Made by a program: the position numbers and the translations under genes. Positions 41,205 through 48,811 of a DNA stretch of 64,000 nucleotides are shown in pieces. Source of the DNA: Streptantibioticus cattleyicolor NRRL 8057 = DSM 46488. GTDB taxonomy: Bacteria > Actinomycetota > Actinomycetes > Streptomycetales > Streptomycetaceae. Every line of letters begins with the position of its first letter. Positions within the stretch are counted from its first letter, which is position 1. The stretch covers positions 1,488,001-1,552,000 of the forward strand of contig NC_017586.1 in assembly GCF_000240165.1 (NCBI RefSeq), in the 5' to 3' direction. The notes under the pieces were generated by a model. That model saw only the letters and a list, made by a program, of their open reading frames with translations, was not told the origin of the DNA and did not search any database.

Positions 41205-42611
41205 TCAGTTGGGGGTCCGGGGGGCGGTCCCCGGGAGACTCCTGCGTCGGGCGATGGCTTCCCGGTAGCGCTCCGCCGTGCCGCGCGCGGCCTGCTCCCA
41301 GGTGAAGCGGGCCAGTACGCGGTCGCGGCCGGCGGCGCCGAGCCGGGCACGCAGGGCCGGGTCCCCCAGCAGCCGGCCGAGCGCGGTGGCCAGGGCGTCC
41401 GCGTCACCGGGCGGCACGGCCAGGCACGTCTCGCCGTCCGCCCCGGCGACCTCGGGGATCGCGCCGCCGGTGGTGGCGACCAGCGGGGTGCCGGTGGCCA
41501 TCGCCTCGGCGGCGGGCAGCGAGAAACCTTCGTAGAGCGAGGGCACGCAGGCCACCTCGGCGGAGCGCACCAGGTCCACCAGTTCGGGGTCGGAGATGCC
41601 CTTGACGAACTCGACGTGGCGGCCGAGCCCGAGGCGTTCGATGGCGGCGGCCACCGGCCCGTCGTCGGCGCGCTTGCCGACCACCACCAGGTGGGCGTCC
41701 GGGTGCCGGGAGCGCACCGCGGCGAGCGCCTCGATCAGGAAGACCAGCCCCTTGAGCGGGACGTCGGCGCTGGAGGTGGTGACGATCCGCCCGGGCACCT
41801 CGGGCACCGAGGGGTCGGGGGCGAACAGCCGGGTGTCGGCGCCGATCGGGACGACGTGGACGCGCTCCGGGCGCACCCCGAGGTCGTCGACGATCTCCCG
41901 GCGCGAGGAGCCGGAGACGGTGAGCACGCTGGGCAGCCGGCGGGCCACCCGCTTCTGCATCTGCGTGAAGCCGTACCAGCGGCGTACCGACAGCCGCCGC
42001 TTCCAGTCCTGCGCGGCGGCCAGGTCGAGCCGGCGGTCCACGGTGACGGGGTGGTGGATGGTGGTGACCAGCGGCAGGCCTACGCGGTCCATGCCCAGCA
42101 GTCCGTAGCCGAGGGTCTGGTTGTCGTGGACGACGTCGAAGTCACGGCGCCGGGCGGCCAGCAGACGGCGTACCCGCAGCGAGAAGGTGAGCGGTTCGGG
42201 GAAGCCGCCGGTCCACATGGTGGCCACTTCGAGGGCGTCGATCCAGTCCCGGTACTCCTCGCGGGCGGGGGTGCGGAACGGGTCGGGCTGCCGGTACAGG
42301 TCGAGGCTGGGCAGTTCGGTGAGGGTGACGCCGTCGTCGAGCACCGGGTAGGGCTGGGCGCCGATGACCTCGACGGTGTGGCCGAGCCGGGCGAGTTCCC
42401 GGGACAGGTGGCGGACGTAGACGCCCTGGCCGCCGCAGAAGGGGTTGCCCTTGTAGGTGAGCAGGGCGACGCGCAGCGGCCCTTCGGGGTCGGCGGGGGC
42501 CTGGCGGTGCGGGGCGCGGTCGGTCAGCGGGCGTCCGGCGAGGCGGCCGGAGGGCGCCGCGGACGCGGGGGGTGCCTGCCCGACTGCTGCCTGAGCGGCC
42601 TCGGCTGTCAC
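41205..42611 (-). CDS. GT4-family glycosyltransferase
   Basis: A 468-aa GT-B enzyme from GTG 42611. The N-terminal domain begins LRVALLTYKGNPFCGGQGVYVRHLSRELARLGH, a nucleotide-sugar transferase signature. The C-terminal Rossmann domain has VPIGADTRLFAP, VVGKRADDG, the EX7E-type VPSLYEGFSLPAAEAMA and LAVPPGDADALATAL. A disordered 45-residue Pro/Ala N-terminus precedes the fold. First gene of a three-gene operon, divergent from a KstR-like gene with a KstR box between. Confidence 0.92.
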   Translation of the reverse strand: MTAEAAQAAVGQAPPASAAPSGRLAGRPLTDRAPHRQAPADPEGPLRVALLTYKGNPFCGGQGVYVRHLSRELARLGHTVEVIGAQPYPVLDDGVTLTELPSLDLYRQPDPFRTPAREEYRDWIDALEVATMWTGGFPEPLTFSLRVRRLLAARRRDFDVVHDNQTLGYGLLGMDRVGLPLVTTIHHPVTVDRRLDLAAAQDWKRRLSVRRWYGFTQMQKRVARRLPSVLTVSGSSRREIVDDLGVRPERVHVVPIGADTRLFAPDPSVPEVPGRIVTTSSADVPLKGLVFLIEALAAVRSRHPDAHLVVVGKRADDGPVAAAIERLGLGRHVEFVKGISDPELVDLVRSAEVACVPSLYEGFSLPAAEAMATGTPLVATTGGAIPEVAGADGETCLAVPPGDADALATALGRLLGDPALRARLGAAGRDRVLARFTWEQAARGTAERYREAIARRRSLPGTAPRTPN

Positions 42612-42665
42612 TCACGGCCCCCTTCTCACTGCGCTTCGGCCGGAGCGTAACCGGTCGCGTCAATC

Positions 42666-42679
42666 TAGAACAAGTTTCA
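42666..42679. promoter_or_regulatory. KstR-box: TAGAACAAGTTTCA
   Basis: This 14-mer fits the published KstR consensus TnnAACnnGTTnnA at every fixed position. It lies 55 bp before the glycosyltransferase start and 176 bp before the kstR-like gene, so it could control both. Confidence 0.75.
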
Positions 42680-42854
42680 GACTTGGGCGTCCAACGAACC
42701 TCGAATGTACCGGCAGGTAGCCGGGCCGCCAGGGGGCCGTCGGGTGATTCGCGCCACGGCTCGGCGCCTGCCATCATGCGCACACCAGCCTGCCATGATG
42801 CGCGGAGCACCCGGCCCGGCCGGGGCTGCGGACGGATTCCACGGAAGGGGACAT

Positions 42855-43481
42855 ATGGCCACCGGACCGAAGCCGGCCACCCCGCCGCTGACGGAACGTC
42901 AGGAGGCCCGCCGCCGACGCATCCTCGACGCCGGCGCGGCGCTGGCGGGCCGGGGCGGTTTCGACGCCGTCCAGATGCGCGAGGTCGCCGAGAACTCCCA
43001 GGTGGCACTGGGCACTTTGTACCGGTACTTCCCCTCCAAGGTGCATCTGCTGGTGGCCACCATGCAGGACCAGTTGCGGCAGATGCACGAGGCGCTGCGC
43101 AAGCGCCCGCCGACCGCCGCCGAGCCGTCGGCCCGGGTCGCCGAGACGCTGATGCGGGCGTTCCGTGCCATGCAGCGCGAACCGCATCTGGCCGACGCCA
43201 TGGTGCGCGCGCTCACCTTCGCCGACCGGTCGGTCAGCGCCGAGGTGGACACCGTCTCCCGGCTGACCACCGCGATCATCCTGGACGCCATGCGGCTGCC
43301 CGGGCCGCCCGGCCCCGACCAGCTCTCCGTGGTCCGGGTCATCGAACACACCTGGCACTCCGCGCTGGTGACCTGGCTGTCCGGCCGCGCCTCCATCGCC
43401 CAGGTCAAGATCGACATCGAGACGGTGTGCCGACTGATCGACCTGCCGGTCCCGGCGGGCGCCGGGCGCGCCGACGGCTGA
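42855..43481 (+). CDS. kstR: KstR-like TetR-family regulator
   Basis: A 208-aa protein with GGAAGGGG before ATG 42855. The N-terminal HTH is RRRRILDAGAALAGRGGFDAV followed by MREVAENSQVALGTLYRYFPSKVHLL, nearly the KstR signature. The C-terminal ligand domain includes RAFRAMQREPHLADAMVRAL and HTWHSALVTWLSGRASI. KstR represses cholesterol/steroid catabolism in mycobacteria and Rhodococcus and binds acyl-CoA thioesters. Here the neighbour is a surface-glycan-like operon instead. Confidence 0.87.
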   Translation: MATGPKPATPPLTERQEARRRRILDAGAALAGRGGFDAVQMREVAENSQVALGTLYRYFPSKVHLLVATMQDQLRQMHEALRKRPPTAAEPSARVAETLMRAFRAMQREPHLADAMVRALTFADRSVSAEVDTVSRLTTAIILDAMRLPGPPGPDQLSVVRVIEHTWHSALVTWLSGRASIAQVKIDIETVCRLIDLPVPAGAGRADG

Positions 43482-43802
43482 CCGTACGCCGGGGGCGGAC
43501 CGGCGGACGGCCTCGACGGCGGAACGCGCCCGTACGAGCGCGGCCGGGTTCCGCCGGGGGCACTTCGGAGCCTTTCGCTGCCCGCGAGGGCACTGCGGGG
43601 GCGCGCCCTCGGAGCGCACTTCCGCAGGTGTCGCCCTGGGGGCGCACGGGTTGGGGCGTGCGGAAGGGAAACGCGCGCCGCGCGCGCTCCCTGGCGCACT
43701 CTGCCTTGGCCGGAATCGACGCCCTTGGGGCCGCCGACCCCGGGTACTAATGGTCCTGTTTCGGGGGGCACGGCGGTACTGGGGGTAAAGGGGAGGCTGT
43801 TC
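43482..43802. other. Intergenic region before ramR
   Basis: 320 bp of GC-rich DNA. No gene is evident. GGGGAGG at 43790 is the ramR ribosome-binding site. Confidence 0.45.
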
Positions 43803-44537
43803 GTGATACGGGTCCTTGTGGTGCATGACACCCGCCTGCTCGGGTCGGCGCTGGCGGCGCTGCTCGGCCGGGAGGACGACCTGGACGTGACGGCGACGAG
43901 TTGGGGGGAGCTGAAATCGGCCGTGCGCACCGTACGGCCGGATGTCTGCGTGGTCGACGTGGAGTGTCCCGGCTCCGCCGGACTGGGCACCGAGGAGGGT
44001 CCGGCGGGGCTGAACAACGTCCTGGCACCGCACTCCGGCCCGGCCGCCGCGGGGGACCCCGCCGCCGGGCCGTCGGCACGGCCGCGTACGGCCGCCCCCG
44101 CACCGGCGCCGGGCAGCCGAACACCGGGCGCCGGTGACCCCGGCAGACCGTCCCGGCCCGCGCTGCTCGTGCTGGCCGCGCCGAGCAAGCCCGGCCTGCT
44201 GCGCCGCGCCTCGCGGGCCCAGGCGCTCGGGTACGTCAACAAGGACGCCCCGCCGGACGCCCTCGCCACGGCGATCCGCCGCGTCGCGGAAGGGAAACGT
44301 TTCGTCGACACCTCGCTCGGTTTCGACTTCCTGCGCGCCTCCGAAATCCCGCTCACCAACCGCGAGTTGAGCGTGCTGACGCTGGCCGCCGAGGGTGCCT
44401 CGGTCGCCGAGATCGCCCGCAGCCTCCACCTGTCCAACGGCACGGTGCGCAACTACATGGCGGCGATCAACCGCAAGACCGGCGCCCGCAACCGGGTGGA
44501 CGCCATCCGCATCTCACAGGGGGCCGGCTGGGTGTGA
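43803..44537 (+). CDS. ramR: RamR/AmfR-like atypical response regulator
   Basis: A 244-aa protein from GTG 43803. The receiver starts IRVLVVHDTRLLGSALAALLG, has the Asp in VCVVDVECPG and Lys in YVNKDAPPD, and ends in a NarL-type HTH (LTNRELSVLTLAAEGASVAEI, GTVRNYMAAINRK). A Pro/Ala/Gly-rich stretch of about 55 residues (70-125) interrupts the receiver between strands 3 and 4. RamR activates the ramCSAB genes for SapB without a known cognate kinase. The gene is convergent with the transporter genes, overlapping by 24 bp. Confidence 0.87.
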   Translation: MIRVLVVHDTRLLGSALAALLGREDDLDVTATSWGELKSAVRTVRPDVCVVDVECPGSAGLGTEEGPAGLNNVLAPHSGPAAAGDPAAGPSARPRTAAPAPAPGSRTPGAGDPGRPSRPALLVLAAPSKPGLLRRASRAQALGYVNKDAPPDALATAIRRVAEGKRFVDTSLGFDFLRASEIPLTNRELSVLTLAAEGASVAEIARSLHLSNGTVRNYMAAINRKTGARNRVDAIRISQGAGWV

Positions 44538-46823
44538 GCGGCCGACCCGCTCCGTTCCCGTCGCCGCCTCCGGCGCCTCTTCCTCCGCCCCGGCCTCCGC
44601 ATCCGCCCGGCCGTCCCACGCGCCGACCAGGTCCCGGTAGCGGGCGGAACGATCCAGCAGCTCCTGGTGGGTACCGCAGTCGGTGTGCGGCCCGTCCATC
44701 ACCAGGACGCGGCCGGCCCGGCGGGCGGAGGCGATCCGGTGCGCGACCACGATGAGCGTTCCCCCCGGGCGAGCGGCGAACGCCCGTTCCGCCCGCGCCT
44801 CGGCGGCCGGGTCGAGGTGGCAGGTGGCCTCGTCGAGAAGCACGACGGGGGCGGGTGAGAGGAACGCCCGTGCCAGCGCGATCAGTTGGCGTTCACCCGC
44901 CGCCAGCGCGGCCGGGTCGAGCGGCGCGTCCAGCCCGCCGAGCCGGTCGATCAGCCGGGCCGCGCCCACCGCCTCGGCCGCCGCCCGCGCCTCGTCGTCG
45001 GCCACCGGGTCCTCGCGCAGGTAGCCGAGGTTGTCGCGGACGGTCCCGGTGAACACGTACGCCTCCTGCGGGATGAGCACCCGGTGCGCGGGCGGACCGG
45101 GCGGCGCCCCGCACACCCGGATCCGTCCCGCGTCCGCCACCAGCACCCCGGCGATCAGCGCGGTCACCGTGGACTTGCCCACCCCGGACGGCCCGACCAC
45201 GGCGAGGTGTCCGCCGTGCGGCACCGTCAGGTCCAGCCCGCGCACCACCGGCTCCGCCCCGGGGCCGTACCCGAAGGTGACCCCGCGCAGTTCGACGGCG
45301 GGGGCGCCGGGAGGCGGCCCGCCGGGGGGTACGGGGGCCGGGCGCGGGGACGCGTCCGCGCCGCGCAGCAGCCGGCGCAGCACCACGGTGAGCCGGGAGC
45401 CGCCGGTGCCCAGGCCGTGGGTGAGGGTCTGCAACGCGGGCTGGAGCGACTGCGTGAGGTAGGTCAGCGCGCCGACCAGGGCGCCCGGGGTGACCCCGCG
45501 TCCGGTCAGCCACGGCGCCAGGGCGAGCAGCAGCACCACCGGGAGGCGACCGCCGGCCACCGGGGCCGCCGCGCGCACCACCGACCACCAGGCCAGCCGG
45601 CGCGCGGCGCGGTACTCGGCGTCGATCAGCGCCCCGGCCCCGGCGGCCACCCGGTCCTCCGCGCCGGCCGCGGTGACGTCCCGCAACCCGCCGCTGACCA
45701 GGGCGAGTTCGGCCGCGATCGCCTCGTCCGCGGTGAGGAACGCCTCCTGCCGCCGGGCCATCGGCCGCAGGGTCGCCGCGAAGAGCGCCAGCCCCACCGC
45801 GAGCGGCGGCACGACGACCACCAGCAGTAGCGGATCGAGCAGCAGCAGACCGGTGAGGGCGCCCACCGCGGTGAAGACGAACGAACGAGCGAGCAGAACC
45901 AGCCCGGCGAACGTGTCCCGGGCGATCTCCACCTGATGGGTCAGCCGGGAGACCGCCGCCGCCTCGGCCCGCCGCACCCCGCGCGCGACGACCCGGCGCA
46001 CCAGGGCGTCCCGCAGCGGTTCGGCGAGGGCGGCCACGTTGCGGTACACCCGGCCGGTGCCGTACGCGCCGGCCGGCACCGCCACCGCCGCCACCCCCAG
46101 CCACCCCAGCCCCGTCAGCGGCCGGTGCGCCAGGAACCCCGCGTCCAACGCCCGCGCCGGCGCGTACCCGGCGAGCAACGTCTGCCCCGCCTCCAGCACC
46201 GACCACGCCGCCAACCGCCCCACCACCCCCCGCCGCCGCCGAAAGAACCCCCACCCCTCCCGCACCCCCGCGAACCGTCCGCCGTCCACGCCTTCGTCGG
46301 CGTGTGACGCCCGGCTGGCCGCGCCCCCGGATACGTTCACCTCGCCGTTGAGGTGTGGCGCCCGTGACCCCCCGGAGGCGTGCGCCCCGCCCGAACGCCC
46401 CGCGTCCGAGCCGACATTGGGGTGGGGCGCCCCGGTGCCACCGCTCGGGACCGCGCCCGCAGACGCCCCGCCGTTGACCTGCGGCACCCCGACGGCAGCG
46501 CCCCCGGAGGCGTGCGCCGTGCCCGAACGCCCCACGCTCGCCCCGTCGTTGGGGTACGGCGCCCCGCCGCCAACGCTCGGAGCCGGCTCTCCGTCGACGT
46601 GCGGCACCCCGCCGCCACCGCTCGGGACCGCGTCCGCGGACGCCCCGCCGGAAAGCCCGACGCCCGCGCCGTCAGCCTCCGGCCCCGGACCCCCCTCGCC
46701 CCCCGCCACCCCGCCGTTGACCTGCGGCCCCCCGGCGGCATCGTCCGCGTCCGCGGACGCACCCGTCGCACCGGCCCCCCGGCGTTGCGCGGGGGCGGCG
46801 GGGCGGGCGGGGTCAGGGCGCAT
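44514..46823 (-). CDS. ramB: Lanthipeptide ABC transporter, second subunit (RamB-like)
   Basis: A 769-aa half-transporter when read from ATG 46823. Residues 190-470 hold six hydrophobic helices. The ATPase has Walker A VVGPSGVGKSTVTALI, a Q loop near VLIPQEAYVFTG, a variant signature AAGERQLIALARAF and Walker B VVLLDEATCHLDP. The first 185 residues are an unusual Gly/Ala/Ser/Asn/Pro-rich repeat region; a GTG at 46265 would skip it and give a normal 583-aa protein. It exports the SapB-type peptide together with the first subunit. Confidence 0.82.
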   Translation of the reverse strand: MRPDPARPAAPAQRRGAGATGASADADDAAGGPQVNGGVAGGEGGPGPEADGAGVGLSGGASADAVPSGGGGVPHVDGEPAPSVGGGAPYPNDGASVGRSGTAHASGGAAVGVPQVNGGASAGAVPSGGTGAPHPNVGSDAGRSGGAHASGGSRAPHLNGEVNVSGGAASRASHADEGVDGGRFAGVREGWGFFRRRRGVVGRLAAWSVLEAGQTLLAGYAPARALDAGFLAHRPLTGLGWLGVAAVAVPAGAYGTGRVYRNVAALAEPLRDALVRRVVARGVRRAEAAAVSRLTHQVEIARDTFAGLVLLARSFVFTAVGALTGLLLLDPLLLVVVVPPLAVGLALFAATLRPMARRQEAFLTADEAIAAELALVSGGLRDVTAAGAEDRVAAGAGALIDAEYRAARRLAWWSVVRAAAPVAGGRLPVVLLLALAPWLTGRGVTPGALVGALTYLTQSLQPALQTLTHGLGTGGSRLTVVLRRLLRGADASPRPAPVPPGGPPPGAPAVELRGVTFGYGPGAEPVVRGLDLTVPHGGHLAVVGPSGVGKSTVTALIAGVLVADAGRIRVCGAPPGPPAHRVLIPQEAYVFTGTVRDNLGYLREDPVADDEARAAAEAVGAARLIDRLGGLDAPLDPAALAAGERQLIALARAFLSPAPVVLLDEATCHLDPAAEARAERAFAARPGGTLIVVAHRIASARRAGRVLVMDGPHTDCGTHQELLDRSARYRDLVGAWDGRADAEAGAEEEAPEAATGTERVGRSHPAGPL

Positions 46824-48550
46824 GGGGGGGGCTCCTGCGGGGTGGGGGGGTCGTCGGGGGCGAAGACGGCGCGGTAGTCGGGGTGGCGCCACAGGACGTG
46901 GTGGGGGGCGAGGCGGCGGAGGCGGCCGGAGTCGAGCCAGGCGACGAGGTCGGCGCCGGCGGCGGTGGTGGCGCGGTGGGCGACGACCAGGCGGGTACGG
47001 GCGCGTACGTCCCGCAGGAGGGCGTGGGTGACCTGGCGTTCGGTGACGGTGTCGAGGCTGGAGGTGGCGTCGTCGAGGATCAGCAGGCGTTGGGCGTGGG
47101 CGAACGCGCGGGCGAGGCCGAGGCGTTGGAGTTCGCCGCCGGAGAGCGGGGCGTCGGCGCAGGCGGTGGCGTAACCGGCGGGAAGGCGGCGGACGAAGTC
47201 GTCGGCGCGGGCGGCGCGGGCGGCGGTGCGGATCCGTTCCGGAGGGGGCTCGTCGGCGCCGAAGGCGATGGTGCCGGCGATCGTGCCGCCGAGCGGCGCG
47301 GGGCGGGCGAAGGCGTAGGCGACCTGGCGGCGCAGTTCGTCCCGGGTCAGTTCCGGCAGCGGGACGCCGTCGAGCACGGCGACCCCGCCGTCCGGGTCGA
47401 TCAGCCGGCCGGCCACCGCGGCCAGGACGGACTTTCCGGCCCCGGAGCGGCCGACGACGGCCACCGTGCTGCCGCCGGGCACCAGCAGGTCGACGTCGCG
47501 CAGTACGGGGGCGCCGTCCCGCAGCACGGTCACCCCGCGCAGTTCCAACGCCCCGTCGCCGGGCGGCAGTTCGCGCGTTCCGTGGCGCGGGGCGGGACAC
47601 GCCAGCACCTCGGCGAGGCGACGGCCGGCCGCCCGTCCGCGTACCACGGTGGACAACTGGCCGACCAGCACGCCGATCCCGGTGGCCAGCACCGCGTAGC
47701 GGGCCACCGCGAGCACCTCCCCCACCGTGAGCGCCCCCGCCGCGAGCCGGCAGCCGGCCACCGCGACCACGGCGAGCTGCAACAGCGGGACGACCAGCAG
47801 GGATTGCGCGGTGGAACGTCCCTGCACCCGCCACATCCGGTGGCCCTGCCGGGAGAGTTCGGGCAGCGGGGCGAGGATCCGGCGGGTCTCGCGGGTGGCG
47901 GTGCCGGCCGCCGCGATGGTACGGGCGCCGTCCACCGCCTCGATCAGCCGGGCGGCGATCCGCCCCTGCACCTGCTGGTAGCGGGCGGCGCAGTCACCGG
48001 CGGAACGGGCGAAGGCCCGCAGCACCACGGCGAGCACCGGCACCCCGCCCAGGAACGCGGCGGCGGTCCACGGGTCGATCAGCACCAGCGCGGTGATGGC
48101 GCCGGCCGGGACCACGACCGCCGACAGCGCGGTGGCGAGCGCGGCGGGCACCGCTCCGGCGTCGGCCGCGTTGCCCACCAGCCGGGTCACCAGGTCGCCG
48201 GAGGAGAACCGGGCGCCGGAGGGGCCGGCGGCGAGCACCTGGCGCAGCAGCCGGTGGCGCAGCGACGCCGTGCCGCGCGCGGTCACCGTGGCGGTCAGCC
48301 AGTCCTCCGCCGTCTCCAGCAGCGCCGAGACGGCGATCAGCACGGCGCAGCCGGCCGTCCACGACAGCGTCCGGCCGCCGGCGGCGCGGCCGAGCAGCAG
48401 GTCGAGGGTGTGGCCGAGCACCAGCGGCAGGGCGAGGGTCGCGCCGGCCGCGGCGGTGGCCACCGCCCAGGCCACGGCGGTCCGTCCGGCGGTGTGCCGC
48501 AGCAGCCACCGCAGCGGTTCGGCGGGGGCGGCACTCGGCGTGGCGGTCAC
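46337..48550 (-). CDS. ramA: Lanthipeptide ABC transporter, first subunit (RamA-like)
   Basis: GTG 48550 opens a half-transporter of the usual size: six helices in residues 15-290, then an ATPase with Walker A VVGRSGAGKSVLAAVAG, signature LSGGELQRLGLARAF and Walker B LLILDDATSSLDT, with the H loop in VVAHRATT. After about residue 575 (VFAPDDPPTPQE) no stop occurs until 46337. The tail turns into an Arg/Pro/Ser/Gly-rich stretch that overlaps the start of the next transporter gene by up to 486 bp in another frame. The tail probably is not a folded domain. Confidence 0.83.
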   Translation of the reverse strand: MTATPSAAPAEPLRWLLRHTAGRTAVAWAVATAAAGATLALPLVLGHTLDLLLGRAAGGRTLSWTAGCAVLIAVSALLETAEDWLTATVTARGTASLRHRLLRQVLAAGPSGARFSSGDLVTRLVGNAADAGAVPAALATALSAVVVPAGAITALVLIDPWTAAAFLGGVPVLAVVLRAFARSAGDCAARYQQVQGRIAARLIEAVDGARTIAAAGTATRETRRILAPLPELSRQGHRMWRVQGRSTAQSLLVVPLLQLAVVAVAGCRLAAGALTVGEVLAVARYAVLATGIGVLVGQLSTVVRGRAAGRRLAEVLACPAPRHGTRELPPGDGALELRGVTVLRDGAPVLRDVDLLVPGGSTVAVVGRSGAGKSVLAAVAGRLIDPDGGVAVLDGVPLPELTRDELRRQVAYAFARPAPLGGTIAGTIAFGADEPPPERIRTAARAARADDFVRRLPAGYATACADAPLSGGELQRLGLARAFAHAQRLLILDDATSSLDTVTERQVTHALLRDVRARTRLVVAHRATTAAGADLVAWLDSGRLRRLAPHHVLWRHPDYRAVFAPDDPPTPQEPPPCALTPPAPPPPRNAGGPVRRVRPRTRTMPPGGRRSTAGWRGARGVRGRRLTARASGFPAGRPRTRSRAVAAGCRTSTESRLRALAAGRRTPTTGRAWGVRARRTPPGALPSGCRRSTAGRLRARSRAVAPGRPTPMSARTRGVRAGRTPPGGHGRHTSTAR
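46369..46650. repeat. Duplicated GC-rich repeat units at the ramA/ramB junction
   Basis: A 37-bp unit at 46437-46473 recurs at 46614-46650 with two mismatches. A 33-bp unit at 46369-46401 recurs at 46501-46533 with two mismatches. Shorter related pieces lie around them. In the ramB frame they encode GGxPxxNxG-like repeats. Confidence 0.75.
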
Positions 48551-48607
48551 CGGCGTCAGCTCCGTACGGATCGGTCGGGTCGGTCGGATCGGGGACGTGA
48601 GAAGGGC

Positions 48608-48639
48608 AAGGCGGGCCCTCCCGGAGGAGGGCCCGCCTT
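48608..48639 (-). terminator. Intra-operon hairpin between ramS and ramA
   Basis: AAGGCGGGCCCTC pairs perfectly with GAGGGCCCGCCTT (13 bp, 6-nt loop), 23 bp after the ramS stop and 57 bp before the transporter start. It could partly terminate or protect the upstream mRNA, so that the peptide is made in excess over its exporter. Confidence 0.75.
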
Positions 48640-48661
48640 CCAGGTCATACCCGGAGCGTGG

Positions 48662-48775
48662 TCACACGCAGAGGATGACGCTGCCCGCGCTCACGCACGA
48701 CAGCAGGCTCACGGTGCTGGCGCCGCCGCCGTTGAGCTCTTCGGACTCCATGTTCTGCAGGTCGAGGAGTGCCAT
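48662..48775 (-). CDS. ramS: SapB-type class III lanthipeptide precursor
   Basis: A 37-aa peptide. ATG 48775 follows AAAGGA. The leader MALLDLQNMESEEL carries the conserved LLDLQxM recognition motif of RamS/AmfS. The core contains two SxxSxxxC motifs, STVSLLSC and SAGSVILC, the pattern for labionin or lanthionine rings installed by RamC, and ends with a single Val. It is shorter than the roughly 42-43 aa RamS and AmfS, and has a GGG run at the probable cleavage zone. The mature product should be an amphiphilic surface peptide needed for aerial growth. Confidence 0.93.
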   Translation of the reverse strand: MALLDLQNMESEELNGGGASTVSLLSCVSAGSVILCV

Positions 48776-48811
48776 GGTGTTTCCTTTCATCGTGGGGACG
48801 GGATTTTCCTG

